DNA of 64,000 bases from Formicarius rufipectus. Taxonomy: Eukaryota; Chordata; Aves; Passeriformes; Formicariidae. Every line of letters starts with the position of its first letter. Position 1 is the stretch's first letter. Shown piece after piece: positions 1 through 13,900 of this stretch. Location: the NCBI GenBank assembly GCA_013399695.1, contig VXAU01001334.1, forward strand, positions 404,316 through 468,315, in the 5' to 3' direction. A program made the translations under genes and the position numbers. Below the pieces are notes generated by a model. It worked only from the letters and a program-made list of their open reading frames with translations, did no database searches and had not been told where the DNA came from.

Positions 1-830
1 CCATCTGCAAGGACCTGAACAAATTGGAGAAGTGGGCCCACGATGAACTCAGAAAGTTCAACAAGTGCAAGGTGCTGCACCTCGGTCAGGGCAACTCCAG
101 ACAAGAGTCATGACTGAGAGAAGAAGTGACTGCAAGAAGCCCTGCCAAGAAGGACTTGGGGATTCTTGTGGATGAGAGGCTGGACATGACCCAGTAAGGA
201 GCACTTACAACTCCAAAAGCCAACCACGGCCCGAGCTGCACCAAAAGCAGCGTGGCCAGCAGCTCAAGGGAGGTGATTAAGTGATTCGGCTCCCCTACTC
301 TGCCCTCATGAGACCCCACATGGAGTGCTGCATCCAGTTCTGGGATCCTCAGCAAAGGAAAGACATGGATTGTTGGAGAAGGTCCAAAGGAGGGCTAGAA
401 AAATGATTAGAGGGTTGGAGCACTTCTATGAGGAAAGGCTGAAAGAGTTGGGGTTGTTCAACCTGGAGAAGAGAAAGCTCTGGAGAGATCTTATAGCACC
501 TTCCAGTACTTTAAAGGGGGCTACAAGAGAACTGGAGAGGGACTTTTCACAAGGGCATGTAGTGATAGGACAAGGGAGTTTTTCAAACTGTAAAAGGACA
601 AGCTTAGATTAGACATTAGGAAGAAAATCCTCACGGTGAGGGTCATTAGACACTGGCAGAGGTTGCCCAGAGATGTTGTGCCTGCCCCATCCCTGGAAGC
701 ATTCCAAGGCCTGGTTGAATGTGGCTCTGAGTAACCTGGTCTAGTGGAAGATGTCCTTGCATGTGGTAGGGGGTTGGAAAAGATCATTTTTAAGGTAACT
801 TCAAACCTAAACCATTCTATGATTCTGTGA
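1..830 (+). mobile_element. CR1 LINE, 3' part, cut by window edge
   Basis: Sequence matches the CR1 ORF2 end and 3' UTR. It opens at the CTGAACAAATTGGAGAAGTGGG block, passes through TGGAGAAGAGAAAGCTCTGG, and ends in the family 3' octamer as ATTCTATGATTCTGTGA at 814-830. Frames are broken, so it is an old, dead copy. It extends left of base 1. Confidence 0.9.
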
Positions 831-3800
831 ACACTCTAATGATAAGTAATCCACAATAAACTTGAGTTATTATTATCTATTGAAGCATACTATGATTGTG
901 CTGAATTTATGCACCAGTAATTACTTGTTACAGCTCTATAGTCTATGATAACATATCAGAATATGGTAACATATCAGAATACAGTATTCATACCAGAATA
1001 TGATTTTTGAAACTTAATACGCATGAGCCTCTTGGACCTAGTCATTTTATATTCCTCTCATTTGACAGCTTCTCAAGGAAATACTGAGAATATAGCAAAA
1101 TATTTACTAGAATTTTTTATATAACACATCAACTTCTGTAAAAATACATTTTATCACTTCATACCTACTCTGCACGTTTTGTTCATAAGTTAACAATTTG
1201 GGGCTTCTGTCTTCTAATGAACTACAAATATCTGTGATGATTTTCCCCCATTCTTTCCTAACATAATTTATGTAATAGTTTGGAACTTGTTTTAATTGCA
1301 AGATCAAAAAAGTATTCTTTGCTACCGATAGGGCAACCAATATTAAAGCAACAGATACTAAAAAATTATAATGTGGCAATTATGCATTACAATGAGCTAC
1401 AAAACAGATTTTATAGTCTTTTCTGCCTTAGTAGAGAACTGCTTAAGTAACATTGTAGTAACATTAGGTAACTGGCAGAGTGTATGGAAGTCCTTAATGG
1501 CCACCGAACCACAGAAGTATTTACTAGATCAGGTAGAGTTTTTATTTAGTTGGTTATAAATTACTTTTAGTCAGCTATGGACATATAGTAAAATAAAACA
1601 TTAACCAAATACCAGAAGGGCTTATGCCATTATGGAAACTGGAATTTCAAATCTGGCATTTGCTCCATAGCATTAGGCTTTTATTTCTGATAGCTATTTA
1701 AATTCACAAAGAAATTTTTTCATGCAGTACATGTTTTATTTGGCAGTTCTCTACAAAGCTTCTCTGCAAACCACTTAGTTTCCAGTGGACATTTACAGGC
1801 AGATTTATTTTATTTTAGAATGCATCATTATCTTTAGATTGGAACAAAAACCCACAATCAAATAAAGGGGTACATAATCCTCTAAATAAGTCATATAAAT
1901 TGATTGAGTGATCTAGTGTCACTAAGAATCCCATGTGCCTAACTATATGAAGCAGTAGATACTTAGTTTTGTGTGTCTTAAACATGATGGTAACTGCTTT
2001 TTTAATGCTGGAGCCTTTATGTACTTTATGTTGAATCAAAATATATCTATATTTTAAAGCAACAAGAGCAGTGAAACCAACAGTGAAAAAAAAGGTACTC
2101 TAGTCACAAAAGCTGACTCACATCTTCCTTTTATTCTTCCTGCATTTTTACTGACTGTCAAAAGACAAACTCATTCCCTGGAGAACAGCAAGAATAATTT
2201 TGCAATCAGCTACTCTTTACATCACATTTTCTAACTATCAAGACAGAGAGAGTTCATTTTAAGTTTTGTTCACACAGAGAGATGAGAATAGTAAAAGAAA
2301 AAACAAAGTTTTAACACTGATGCTTGAGAGCAAGGCTAAAGTGGACCACACTTCCAAATGAAAATACAAGAAATCACAAAACTTCACAACTGCTGGTAAC
2401 CAAGTCCTGAGAAATTCTTTTTTGAATTATTTTTAACATGTAGATCTGAGGGATTTGAAAGCATGAATCAGATGCAGCTTAGATGGTTTCTGATTCAGTT
2501 TCCCTAAATGACTATCAATTTAATTATCTCACAAAACTGTCATGTTTCTAGCTTTTCGAAACAGTATCTTTTTCAAGACGAAAGTGTACAATATTACTCG
2601 ATCTAGACAAGATCTAAACTCTAACTAGAATAGTCACTAGCAATTTAGAATTTCTGACAAGAAATGTTCAAAACACTACTAAAAGTAGTGTTCTCTGAAT
2701 CTCTGTAACCTCAGAGTTAAAAAAGCCTGTCAGATTTTAAACTACCCGAAAAGAGCACCTCTACTAAATTAATTTCTCTAACAGCAGAAATAAAAGTGAG
2801 AATCAGCCTTAGGGCCAAGAAGAGTTAAAATAGAACACAATTTTTACTGAGCAAGTTTTAATACAGTCCTAGATGCAGGTTTATGGAAACTTGCAGGCAC
2901 AGACTCATGTCATCTATAAACAAATACATTTAAATATTTTAAAATGCATGTAATGGTACAAATTACTGAATTTTTTGTCTACCAACTGGAAAATTTGACA
3001 AAGATTTGGAAACCAGAATGTGTTATTTAGCTAGCTTTTGAAATCTTCTTCTCAAGGTACACTAAATTTGTTAAACTAGTTCAGCGTAACAGCTGTTGCA
3101 AGCATGAAGCCTACTTTGAATTGAAATAGGAAATGTTATTTTCCCTTCCAATTTAGAAGTAAAAACTGTGTATGTGAGGCCAAACCCCACTAAGTCTTGA
3201 ACCACATTGTAATAGGAAGGAATCAGATATGCCACCCATAGATAATTCTGCTTTTTTAATAGTAAAGTTGCATGCAATCAAGACCATTAAATGCAAAACC
3301 TAGATTGTCTATTTTGTATGCTGATATTCTATTTTCCAACCTGGCAGAAACATAACCAAATTATTCAACCACTTTGTAATGTCATAAAAAATTTGAGAGT
3401 TTGAAACACACAGCCCCCCCGCAATACAGGAGATCAGCGTCATGTGACAGCAGGAGACACAGTTGCCCAGCATTCCCACCTCCCACATTCAGACCACAGC
3501 CTTGGCAATGCCTCACTACGCTATCCTGAATCATTTCAGCTGTGCAGATACTCTAATTCTCACATTTCTCAACTCTGAGACTACAGAGTTGAGTACGCAA
3601 TCATATTTCAGGGTGGTTTTTTCCTCCTATGACTGTTAGTTGGTTTTTCCCAAAAAGTCAAACAAAGAACAGGAATCTCATCATGTGGCCTCACTGACAT
3701 TCATGTAAGTACAGTCAAGTTGGTGATCTCTGTGCCACAGAATAACCAACTTTACCAGCAGGTAATTATTCTCTGCATAGAGCAGCAGAAATGCAGAAAA

Positions 3801-4859
3801 TTACATACAAACACACAAGGGTGCACACATACGCTCAGCAATCTTGAGGAATGACAAAGGACTTCTGCCTTACTCCCCTCCTCCCCTCGTGTCTTAACAA
3901 CTCTTTCCATACATTTGGCTCCTGTTCAAGTCCTATTCCTCTTTTATCTTGAAACTTTAGCCCTTGATATCCTGATCTGAACAGCCTCCACTAATTGCAG
4001 CCAGGGCCCAGGGCACCTCTCCCTGTACAATAACTATTTCTAGTTACGTAGTACCTCTCAGTCCCTTCCCTGCTTCTCTTTTCATTTACCCAGCATCTCA
4101 ATCCTTTTCTCAGTCTATCATCTTCTCTTTCCCTACTGGAAGCTTCATATCCATGTATGCTTAACTGCTCATCTTCTCCATGTACACTCTCCATGGCAGC
4201 TGAAAGGTGCCATGAGCACATGGATCAGGTTACTCATACAGTGCTACTGTGAAGTTCTGCACTGAGATGGCTGAGACCTGCAATTCCAACAGGTAGCCTT
4301 GGGAGTACCCTCCATTTCTGGAAGCCATCATGCAGTCCTTGTACAAAGTCTATACCCATAAGCCAACCAAAAACAGCAGCCACAAAAGAATCAGCATACA
4401 TATAAGCTAGTCACTACCAGGACTTGCAATGCCAGAGCATTTCTCGAACAAAGAATATTCCTTGAGAGTAATCTGAATACGTGTCTGGTGTGTTTTTCAG
4501 AAGTTCGAGCTTTGCACAACAGACAACTATTTTTGTGGAGCAGAAACACATACATGACTGGCATAAAGGCCCTTCCTTATCAAAGTCCTAATCCCCGATC
4601 CAAAAGTAACAGGGCAATGAATGCTCTTGAAGAAAAGGTCAGGAGTACTATTTTTAAACACTATAGAACTTAAAGCTTCCTTCTCAAATGTTTTTGATCG
4701 GACCATTTCCAAACTATTAATGTTGGTTCACCTTCATTTTCTACATAACGCAGATATGTAATGAATTTTTCCAAACACAACCAAGGTAAAGTCTAATTGA
4801 CATATTTATGTATTTAATATCTTAACAGTTAAAAATTATAATGCAGCTTCACATTTTAC
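831..4859 (-). other. TENT2: TENT2 intron below exon 13, no exon seen
   Basis: AT-rich sequence after a CR1 end. I looked on the minus strand for the remaining TENT2 C-terminal exon and for other exons and found none. Short frames at 3991-4221 and 4488-4712 have no family resemblance. Confidence 0.6.
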
Positions 4860-4951
4860 CTTCTACACAAATAAATTTGTTTCTCCATTCAATACCATCA
4901 GGTCTTGGAAGAGCTTTGGCCTCACGAACTGAAATCATTTGATGGTTCCAA
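4860..4951 (-). CDS. TENT2: TENT2 exon 13, residues 421-450, last exon visible
   Basis: 92 nt, acceptor TTTTTTCTAG and donor gtaaaa. It encodes WNHQMISVREAKALPRPDGI and EWRNKFICVE, ending one base into the next codon. Family members continue for about 50 more residues (an EPFDGTN-type block to the C-terminus). I searched the minus strand of bases 1-4859 by eye for that block and did not find it, so the terminal exon should lie left of base 1. Confidence 0.95.
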
Positions 4952-7900
4952 CTAGAAAAAAGGAAAACAGTTTGCAAAAACCTTTAACTCTTAATTCTAA
5001 ATTACTGATATCAGTTTACATTTTAAAAAAAAGTCAAACTGCTATGCCATAAACCTGGATAACATTGTATGTCATAATAATGAAAAATCTAGTTTCACAG
5101 TCTAATCTTCATAATGCACTACATACAAATAAGGAATCAGGTAGGAAACACAAAAATTTTTCCACAAACAAATGTTTAATTCCAAAAGCATCTTCAAAAC
5201 AGAACATCATGGGTATTCATGAGTAACATATATTCACAATAGAATAACTTTTTCAACTAACAGCCTCAAACCAAATATTGACACCTACATTTATTTCTAA
5301 GTTCAAAAGACATTATAGACTCGAATCTTCCAGAATTTTCTGTTCAGAGAAAAGAAATGTAAGGAGTAAGTGCAGAAGAAGTCACCTACTGCATTCCGTA
5401 AAAAAAAATACTCAATAGTATAAAAATATGAAGAGACTGCTTGCCTACAGGCCAGCATTCTTGGTGCAAGAAACCTATTATTAGAAAGCATCAACACTAC
5501 TTATATGCTGAATTTTAGATTTACAAGTGAAAAAGTCCCTACTGCTTTCTGCACATAATTTTACAATAACAAAACCATAGGAAATCATCACACTGAAACA
5601 GGAACGGCAGGCAATCTACAGGGCAATCTCTATGATGTGCCAGCATCTTTATGATGCTTGGCACAACAATATGCCGAACACAATGGAAGTCAAAACAACC
5701 ACTTTCAGTTTTATGTTCTTATCTACTCAGCCAGTTTTCAGCTGCTTTTAAGTAAACATAGCAGCTCATCCCAAGTGGCATTATGTGGCACATGCAGGGG
5801 GGATTGGGCCCAGCCAGCACAGGTTTGTGAAAGGCAGATCCTCCTGGATCAACCAGATCTTACATGACACCTACTAGTGGAGGAGGGAAGGGCTGTGTAA
5901 ATTGTCTATCTAGACTTTAAAAAAGCCTTTTACACTGTTTCCCACAGCATTCTCTTGGAGAAAATGGCTGCTTGTGGCTTGGATGGATGCACTGCCCACT
6001 AGGGAAAAAAACAGATGGATGGCTGGACTCAGAGAGATGTCACCTCCAGCTGGCAGCCAGTCACAAGGACTGGGGCATGATGCAGATGAGGGGATTAAGG
6101 GCACCCTCAGACAGTTCACAGGCTGGGTGGGAATGCTGATTTGCTGGAGAGCAGGGAGGCTCTGCAGAGGGATCTGGACAGGATGGCTAGATGGGCCAAG
6201 GCCAATGGTATAGGGCTGAAGAAGACAAAGCGCCCTAGGGTCACAACAACCCCAGGCAGTGCTGCAGGCTGGGGGAGAAGTGGCTGGAAAGTTGCCCAGA
6301 GAAAAAGGACCTGGGAGAGCTCGTTGACAGCAGCTGAACATGAGCCAGCAATGTGCTCAGCTGACCAAGAATGCCAATGGCATCTTGGCTTGTATAAGAA
6401 ATAGTGTGGCCAGCAGGAGTGGGGCAGTGATGTCCCCCGTACTCGTCATTGATGAGGCTGCAGCTTAAGTTCTGTGATCAGTTTTGGGCCCCTCANAAAA
6501 AGGACCTGGGAGAGCTCGTTGACAGCAGCTGAACATGAGCCAGCAATGTGCTCAGCTGACCAAGAATGCCAATGGCATCTTGGCTTGTATAAGAAATAGT
6601 GTGGCCAGCAGGAGTGGGGCAGTGATGTCCCCCGTACTCGTCATTGATGAGGCTGCAGCTTAAGTTCTGTGATCAGTTTTGGGCCCCTCACTACAAGAGA
6701 GACATTGGGGTGCTCAGATGCATCCAGACAAGGGCAATAAAGCTGGTGAAGAGTCCATAAAATATAACCTATGAAAAGTGGCTGGAAATGGGGTTGTTTG
6801 TACTGGAGAAAAGGAGGCTCAGGGGGTACCTCATTGCTGTCTACAACTACCTGGAAGAAGGTTGCAGTTCGCTGGGCTCTGGCCTCAAGGAAAAGAGGAA
6901 ATAGCCTTAAATAGCACCATGGTGGGTGGGGTTCAGATTAGATATTAGAACAAAAAAATTTAATTAAAAAGTGGTGTCACCACTTCTGAAATTGTTCAAG
7001 ATGTGTCTGGATGAGGCACTTGGGAATATGGTTTAAGAGTGTTTATGGTGATGCTGGGTTGGTGGTCGGACTAGAAGATCTCTTCCAACCTTGAACAGTC
7101 TGTAAACCAGGGAACTACTCTACAAAAAAAACCCCTGGACCACCAAGAATGCATCACCGTATGTCCTGACTAAATGGGGCTTAGAAATAGCTGGGTAATG
7201 TGCTGCCAGATGTACTGGTGTTATGTACACCTGACAGGATCTCCTGACTCAATCATTCTTTTGACATAATGCAACGACAGAGGAGCCAGGCTGGGTACAT
7301 CAACCACTTGCAGTAAATTTGTAGATATCAACTATAAATTAAAATACCATCCATAATTCATCAATTGAATTTGGAAGAGCTCTGTGCTCCCTAGGCCACA
7401 GATCAGCAGCTGTAACGCCATTAAGTCAGTGGTGCGAAAAAGCTGTGACTGTGATTCTACAAATCACCTTGGATGCAACTCATAATTAAAACCACTTATG
7501 AAAGTCAGTGGTTTGTATTACTGTACTTACACAGAACACATGCATTATGCTTCTATCTAAAAATATGAATAGGACTTATTTTGAAAAAATGCAGGACACA
7601 GAACATGAAGTTTAGAATACCTCAGTGTCTGTATGTAGACTTCTCTTGATATATTCTTCAGAAAATTAGTGCAGATGATGATAATTTCTAGCACTCAATA
7701 CAAACTAAAGTTTTCATTCTAACCTATCACCCTTTCCCTCTTTAATTCCCACAGTAGACTACTTTTGCAAGTATTACAGCTATTGTGAAGCATTAAATCC
7801 TTTCCTATCATGACTTTTAATAGAGGACCATCACTAGAGGCTTAATTCAGATGACTTGGTCAAAAAAGAAGGAACGTGCGCAAAAAACTCCCAACAAAAC

Positions 7901-10900
7901 CTTAAACTGCAGCTTGAGAACACTGGTTGCAAGCAGAAGCTGACAGTTCAACTCATGTGCTTTTTCTGAAAGCTTTATTTAGAAATCAGAGTGATCCAGG
8001 CCAGTGGGAGGAAAGAAATAAAAAAAGGAAGAAATCATGCAACAAAGTATTTGATCTGTACTTGGTTTAGCCAGGTGGTACCATTTCACTTTAAACACTA
8101 ATTCTTCTCTAGTATTATCTTTTTTCTAGCTTATACTTGATTCCTCCACAAAAAATAAATCCACCTATACCACACTGGTTAAGCAAAAAGCAACAAAAAA
8201 GTGACATTTCTAGCTATTTACACTTGAAAACAACTACTTTATCTGATAGTCTCACTAAACCTGTGTTGGTACCAAAATCATCCTGAATTAGAAATTAATT
8301 ACAAACAGCAAATTATTTGTGTGTCAATTTTAACCACTCTGGTTTGCATACAATAACTTCATTGTTACCAACACTATGCAAATATTCTCTGCACACAGAC
8401 TTTTAATCCCTAAGTTAACAATGGCCATTTAAACAGCTATTTCAATTATCACTTTTTTCTGTTGTCACTTCATTGCCTTCCTTGTATAGAAGATCTTCAC
8501 AGGGAAGGCAAGTATTTAACGAAAGACTAGGAAATTCCAGGTGTGTGTGCATGATGACACTACGAAGAATAAAAAGCTTATCTTTTCTAGAGATTCTTAA
8601 ACCAAAGCCACTTGTAAAAACACACTGAGATGGCTACAAATTGCAAGCATATTTAATTCAGTATGGTATTAAAAATGATCCCTATATTACCTGACCAACT
8701 CTACTGTTAAGAGCTGCCAGCAACTGCTCACTGTAGTTTTTTATTTTGTCATTAAAATGTAACCAATCTTTTGTCATGTCCACCATATAAAACTTAATTG
8801 GTGAATAATCTTAAACAAGTGCTACATAATTTCCAATAATAAATTTAAGAGAAGTAGTCACAAAGGACAATCTCTAGGTTTCCTAGCAATATATTCAAGG
8901 GAGCAAGGCCTTGCTTCAAAGTCTCAATTTGGAAAGAGACAGACAAGTGAAAACCTGCTGCCTTCACTCACAGCTGCAGAAATGAAAACAGACACCTCCT
9001 TTGGACAGGCTGGTAAACATGGACCAGTTTCCAAATACTTTCTTTGCATAACTTCTACATGTATTTTTTTTTTACTTTATCACATTCACTGCATAATCAG
9101 CAGACCTTTAACAATTTTAAATACTTAAAGTTCAAATGGAGTCATAATCAAATTTTTAGGCAGTTGTATTGTAAGAAACATGCAGACTAGAACTCTTATA
9201 GCAAGATAATTATACAAGAAAAAAGGCAAACCAAAGTTTGCCATAGGTAGCATGTTATTCCAATGTATGCAGCAATTTCCAAATCACATTTCTTTGGGTA
9301 TAGGGATGAAAGGATATAAAAATTACTTCTTATGGACACACTGAAAACTGCAGAGTAGGACTGTGGAAAGGGTACTGTATAAATAAATGGCAATAAGCAA
9401 TTTTCTGAAACATCTTACAGTCTAAATAAACAAGGCAGGTTAAAAGCACAAGGGGGAAAAAAACCCACAAACCATAGCACAAGGAGAAAAAACTAATTCA
9501 CAGCTGCACAGCATGTCTGTTTCTTCCATATTCTTCAGGTCCATCCTGCCTTTAAATATTATGCAATACACCAAGTAAAATAAACCACAGGTTTTAACTG
9601 AAACACTTGACGGCGTTTGCTGGAGTGAAGTTTAAAACAATGGATCTCGATCTTCTCTCATCTTCCTGACCAGTACATGCAAAATAGATGAGTACTTAAG
9701 CATTCCAGGCAGGTGGCCTCAATGACTCATTCTGTTCAAAATTATGATTTTCACACATGATTTGATCACTCTTGATTGCATGCTGTTCATTCAGCAAAAC
9801 AGTTCTTGTGTATCAAACCTGATACTGCATCCTATGCACAGATAGGAACCTACAGAAATCACTTTTACAAAAACTGAAGTAGCATTTTCTTTGGTAATCT
9901 TTTCATGGAATGTATTACAGTCCAATAGTGAAAGTTCACACACCCAGCACCAGTAATTTAAATATGGCCCAACTTAACAGTCACAGCATCCGAAACATAA
10001 TCTCAAAATTTCAGTGCATAAAAACACTAGTAAGAGGTACACAGGGAAAGCAAACACTGAAAAAATTAATAATTAGAGCAATGAAAATATTCAACACATT
10101 CTGGAGCAAAATACTAGTTCTTCCATGAAAGACAGAACTAAGAGAGCCCTGTGTTTTGTATATTTACAAGCTGACTATGAGTCAGCAGTGCCCTGGCAGC
10201 CAGGAGGGCCAACCCTGTCCTGGGGGGCACCAGGCAAAGCAGGTTGAGGGAGGGGATTGTCCCTCTCTGCTCTGCATTGGGGCGGGCTCACCGTGAATAC
10301 TGTGTGCAGTTTTGGGCAGAATATGAGAAAGATACTAAGCTAGTAGAGAGCTTCCAAAAGATGGCCATTAGGATGGTGAAGGGCCTAGAGGGGAAGCCGT
10401 ACAAGGAGTGACTGAGGTCTCTTGGTCTGTTCAGGCTGTAGAAGAAGAGACTAAGGGGAGACCTCACTGGGGTCTTTAACATCCATACAAGGGGCAGAAT
10501 TTGATCTCTTCACTCTCACAACCAGTGACAGGACCTGAGGTAATGACATGAAGCTGAGTCAGGGGAGTCCTTCCAACTCAGCATATTCTATGGTTCTATG
10601 TATTTAACTCTTATTCTCATTCTCACCTGTACTGTTATTTTCATCAGCAACTTCAAAGCAAAGATAACAGATCCTATGCCTAACATAACACTCTACTTTT
10701 GTTCTCACTGGCCTGCTATCTCACACACAAAAAAACTCTAAAGTGTCATGATCACGTTCCTCCTTATAGGTACTAATTTGTCTTCCTCAGGCAATTACCA
10801 GGTTTTATAAAACTATCAGGAAATTTACTACTTTTAAGATACCGACTCTATTCCTTTCAAATAGGATTTATAGTTGTCAAGGATACACAGATGGGCAATT

Positions 10901-13900
10901 AAACAGTACACCTAAGTTTTATTTCTGCAGCAGAAAGAGTTAAACACAAGTTGTTGCATTAGTTATATTATTTCCTCAAACTATTTCTCAGCTATGTAAC
11001 ATTTGCAACATAGGAATTCTAAGGGCTATTTTACAGAGCCTGGGGTGAGGTTTTGGGGGGATTTTTTTGGTTGGTTTGTTTTGTGTCTTTTTGTTTTGTT
11101 TTGGCTTTTGGTTTTAACAGAATATAATGAGTCAAACATTTAAGTACTTAACAGATACCACACACTGAAAAACCAAGCTGGATATTTTTCCTTTTTTCAA
11201 TAGTTTTTTTAAAACAAATTGTCTTCCTCTGACATCAGCAACTCTTCTATCTTCACTGTCTACTTTTTCAAGCTTTGTTTTAACCAGAAGTTCCTTTGTG
11301 TGATTAAATTTAGGTAACATTTTTCCTGATTTATGAACATCACAAAAATAATATTTAGGTATTACCATCAGTTCCAGTACTGATATTGCAGAAATCTTCA
11401 CAAATCCCAGTATATCCTGTCTAATATCAGAAAAAAAAAAGTCTTTCTGGACCAGCCACCAAGTAGGCAGAAATCTGCTCTTGACTATGTTCACATCAGG
11501 TATTTTTCCTGCATTTAGACAGGATCATCTCTGCTAATTTGCCCAGGTAGACCAGAAAAATTTTCTTTATTGGAAAATATATTAACTAGATTAGCAGCTT
11601 GTTGTACAGTCAAGTAGCAAAGGATTCATTCAGCAATTTTTAAAGGACAAACCTCTAACTTTCGGCAACTACTTTACAGACAAAAATGACTGGCTAAGTA
11701 GAAGACGTCAGATGCTTTATTGGCAATCCTCTCTGTCAATTACCACTCTTGTATTACTGCTATTCTTTCTCTTCAATAGTTAGAAAGTGTTTCTACATTG
11801 AATAGAAGGAATTAAAGTTTTGCATATTCTAAACCATTAATATGAGCTTATTACTTACTCAAATTCTGTGGCATAATATTTGAAGAAGCCTATTAGTAAA
11901 TCTCCAAGGCTTGATCCATTTTTTGAGATGTAAGGAGGAATGGCACATGGAGCTTGATGAACAAGATGCAACTGCATAGTAGGATCAAAACATTCCTGTC
12001 AAAAGAAATCAGAGTGTATACATATACACACATACAGAGCCTTAAACTAAATGCATAGATTTTTCCCAATAAGAAAGCTGCCTATCATCTGCTTATTAGA
12101 AGTTCAAGGAGAACTTACAAGCCAACGACTATTTCTCTTCTGCTTCTCTCTTGAATACTAGTTACTCCCTTTGAACTCAGGTAAAATCATCTTGCACAGG
12201 AATGTGTGAGACTATCCCTTGACTTCTGTTTACTAAAGAATTTAAACATGGGAGAATCTTCAAACTGGACTTGCATCTAAAATCACAAGAGCAGAAACTG
12301 AGTAGTAGCCTGCACTGACCAGGCTGCAGTTGAACTGAGACAAGGTAGGTGAAACTGATGCACCATTGCCAAATTCCAATACCTGTCATACAGAAACAAT
12401 CCAAAAGGCAGGCCTGACTTTTCACCCATAGCATAGAGTTCAAATTGCATATGAGGCCCACTGGCTATAAAATGAACCTGCATCCTCCCATATAATCAGT
12501 TCAAAGCCTACAGTAGCACTTCCTATAGCTAAGCTATCTGAATGAATAAAACAAACTCCAATAGTGAAGTTATACAAAAAACCTGTATACTCAGAATGCA
12601 GCACTTCAGCAGAAGCATGCTTTTCTTCAGAGGAAAGGGGATAAGTGTGATGGGGATAAGAAAAGGTCAGATTTGCTATGAAAAGAAATTACTATTGCTA
12701 GCTTAAACAGGAATCCATACAAGGCTAAATTAACATGGTTTTAGATCTGCTCTACTGTTTCAGTGTCCATTGCATCCTTCAGGTTCTCATGATAGACTGG
12801 AGTACACGGAGGAAAACATCTCTTACTAGAGAAACATTTTTTATAACTTGATAATGCCAGGTTTTAACACCATTTTACAGCAATGCTGTGTATTTTACTT
12901 AAAGTCAAGGCAAGATACACAATAGTGGTCTTAAATTCACGTAAAGAAATGCATTTATGTAAATTTAAGGACATATTCACTCATTACTGTATCTCCCATC
13001 TCCTCCCATTCATTCATTACTTTAAAGAGTAGTATCAGGCATGACTCAAACTTTACAGTACTAGAATAGCACTAGGAGCACCACACAATGTAATGCTATT
13101 TCCATGTCCACAGCTGGTGGCACTTCTGAGAAAAGTGCAGTTAGTAATCAGACCAGTGGGACTGGAAAGTTTGGGACTTCTGTCCTCTTCTGCCAATTCT
13201 AACAAAACTTTCTGGAACCTTGTGCAGTATCTTTTCAGAAAAAAAGCAGTTTTTCCAGTGATGAAAAAAATCTCAAATCTTGATCTCACATGATATAACT
13301 TCACATATAAAATATTATTATGCTTAGCAGAGCTCAGAATTTAACAGCTCATAATTCACCAGAAAACACCAAAACAATGGAGACAGACAGACATAAAAAG
13401 CTGATATGCAGCATGAAAAGATCTAAAAAGGGAACAGTGTTCTTATATCATACTATGTATTTTTAACCCTAAAGTTAGTCAGAAAGAAACTAGAGTGAAA
13501 GTTAATCCTTGCCCATTTCCACAGAAAGCTATAGAAGAGTCACAACAATTGAATTTAGAATTAGTAGTATACCAGCTCAGGAAGAACATACAAGGGAGGA
13601 GGGGAAAGGAAGAAGAACAAGGGCTGCTGATCTCCAAACACAAAACAGAAATGGAATGAAATTACTACAACATATGTCTACTAAAACTAGTAAGTAAATG
13701 TTTGGCGACAGCTGATACTTTTGAAAAGGAGAACAAGATTAATTTTTTTAAGCTTTGAATATTGAAATGCCCAAGAACTTCTCAATTGCAAGAAAATTCT
13801 GTCATGACAGTGAGGTTAGCCTCCTGAGCAGCTAAAACATTAGAGTTTGGGATATTATTTTTCATAAAAACAAAAAAGCTATTTTCTTATTAGCAGGTAA

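Larger units (their letters stand above)
4952..11858 (-). other. TENT2: TENT2 intron 12
   Basis: About 6.9 kb holding two CR1 copies (5.8-7.1 and 10.2-10.6 kb) and a G/T tract at 11.05 kb. The rest is AT-rich, with no visible gene or RNA. Confidence 0.75.

Noticed and set aside
1..4859. Terminal coding exon of TENT2
   Set aside because: I searched the minus strand by eye for the EPFDGTN-type block and the C-terminal basic tail and did not find them; probably left of the window.
5910..6404. Frames of 79-143 residues around 6.0-6.4 kb
   Set aside because: They lie in a decayed CR1, on both strands, without an intact reverse-transcriptase frame.
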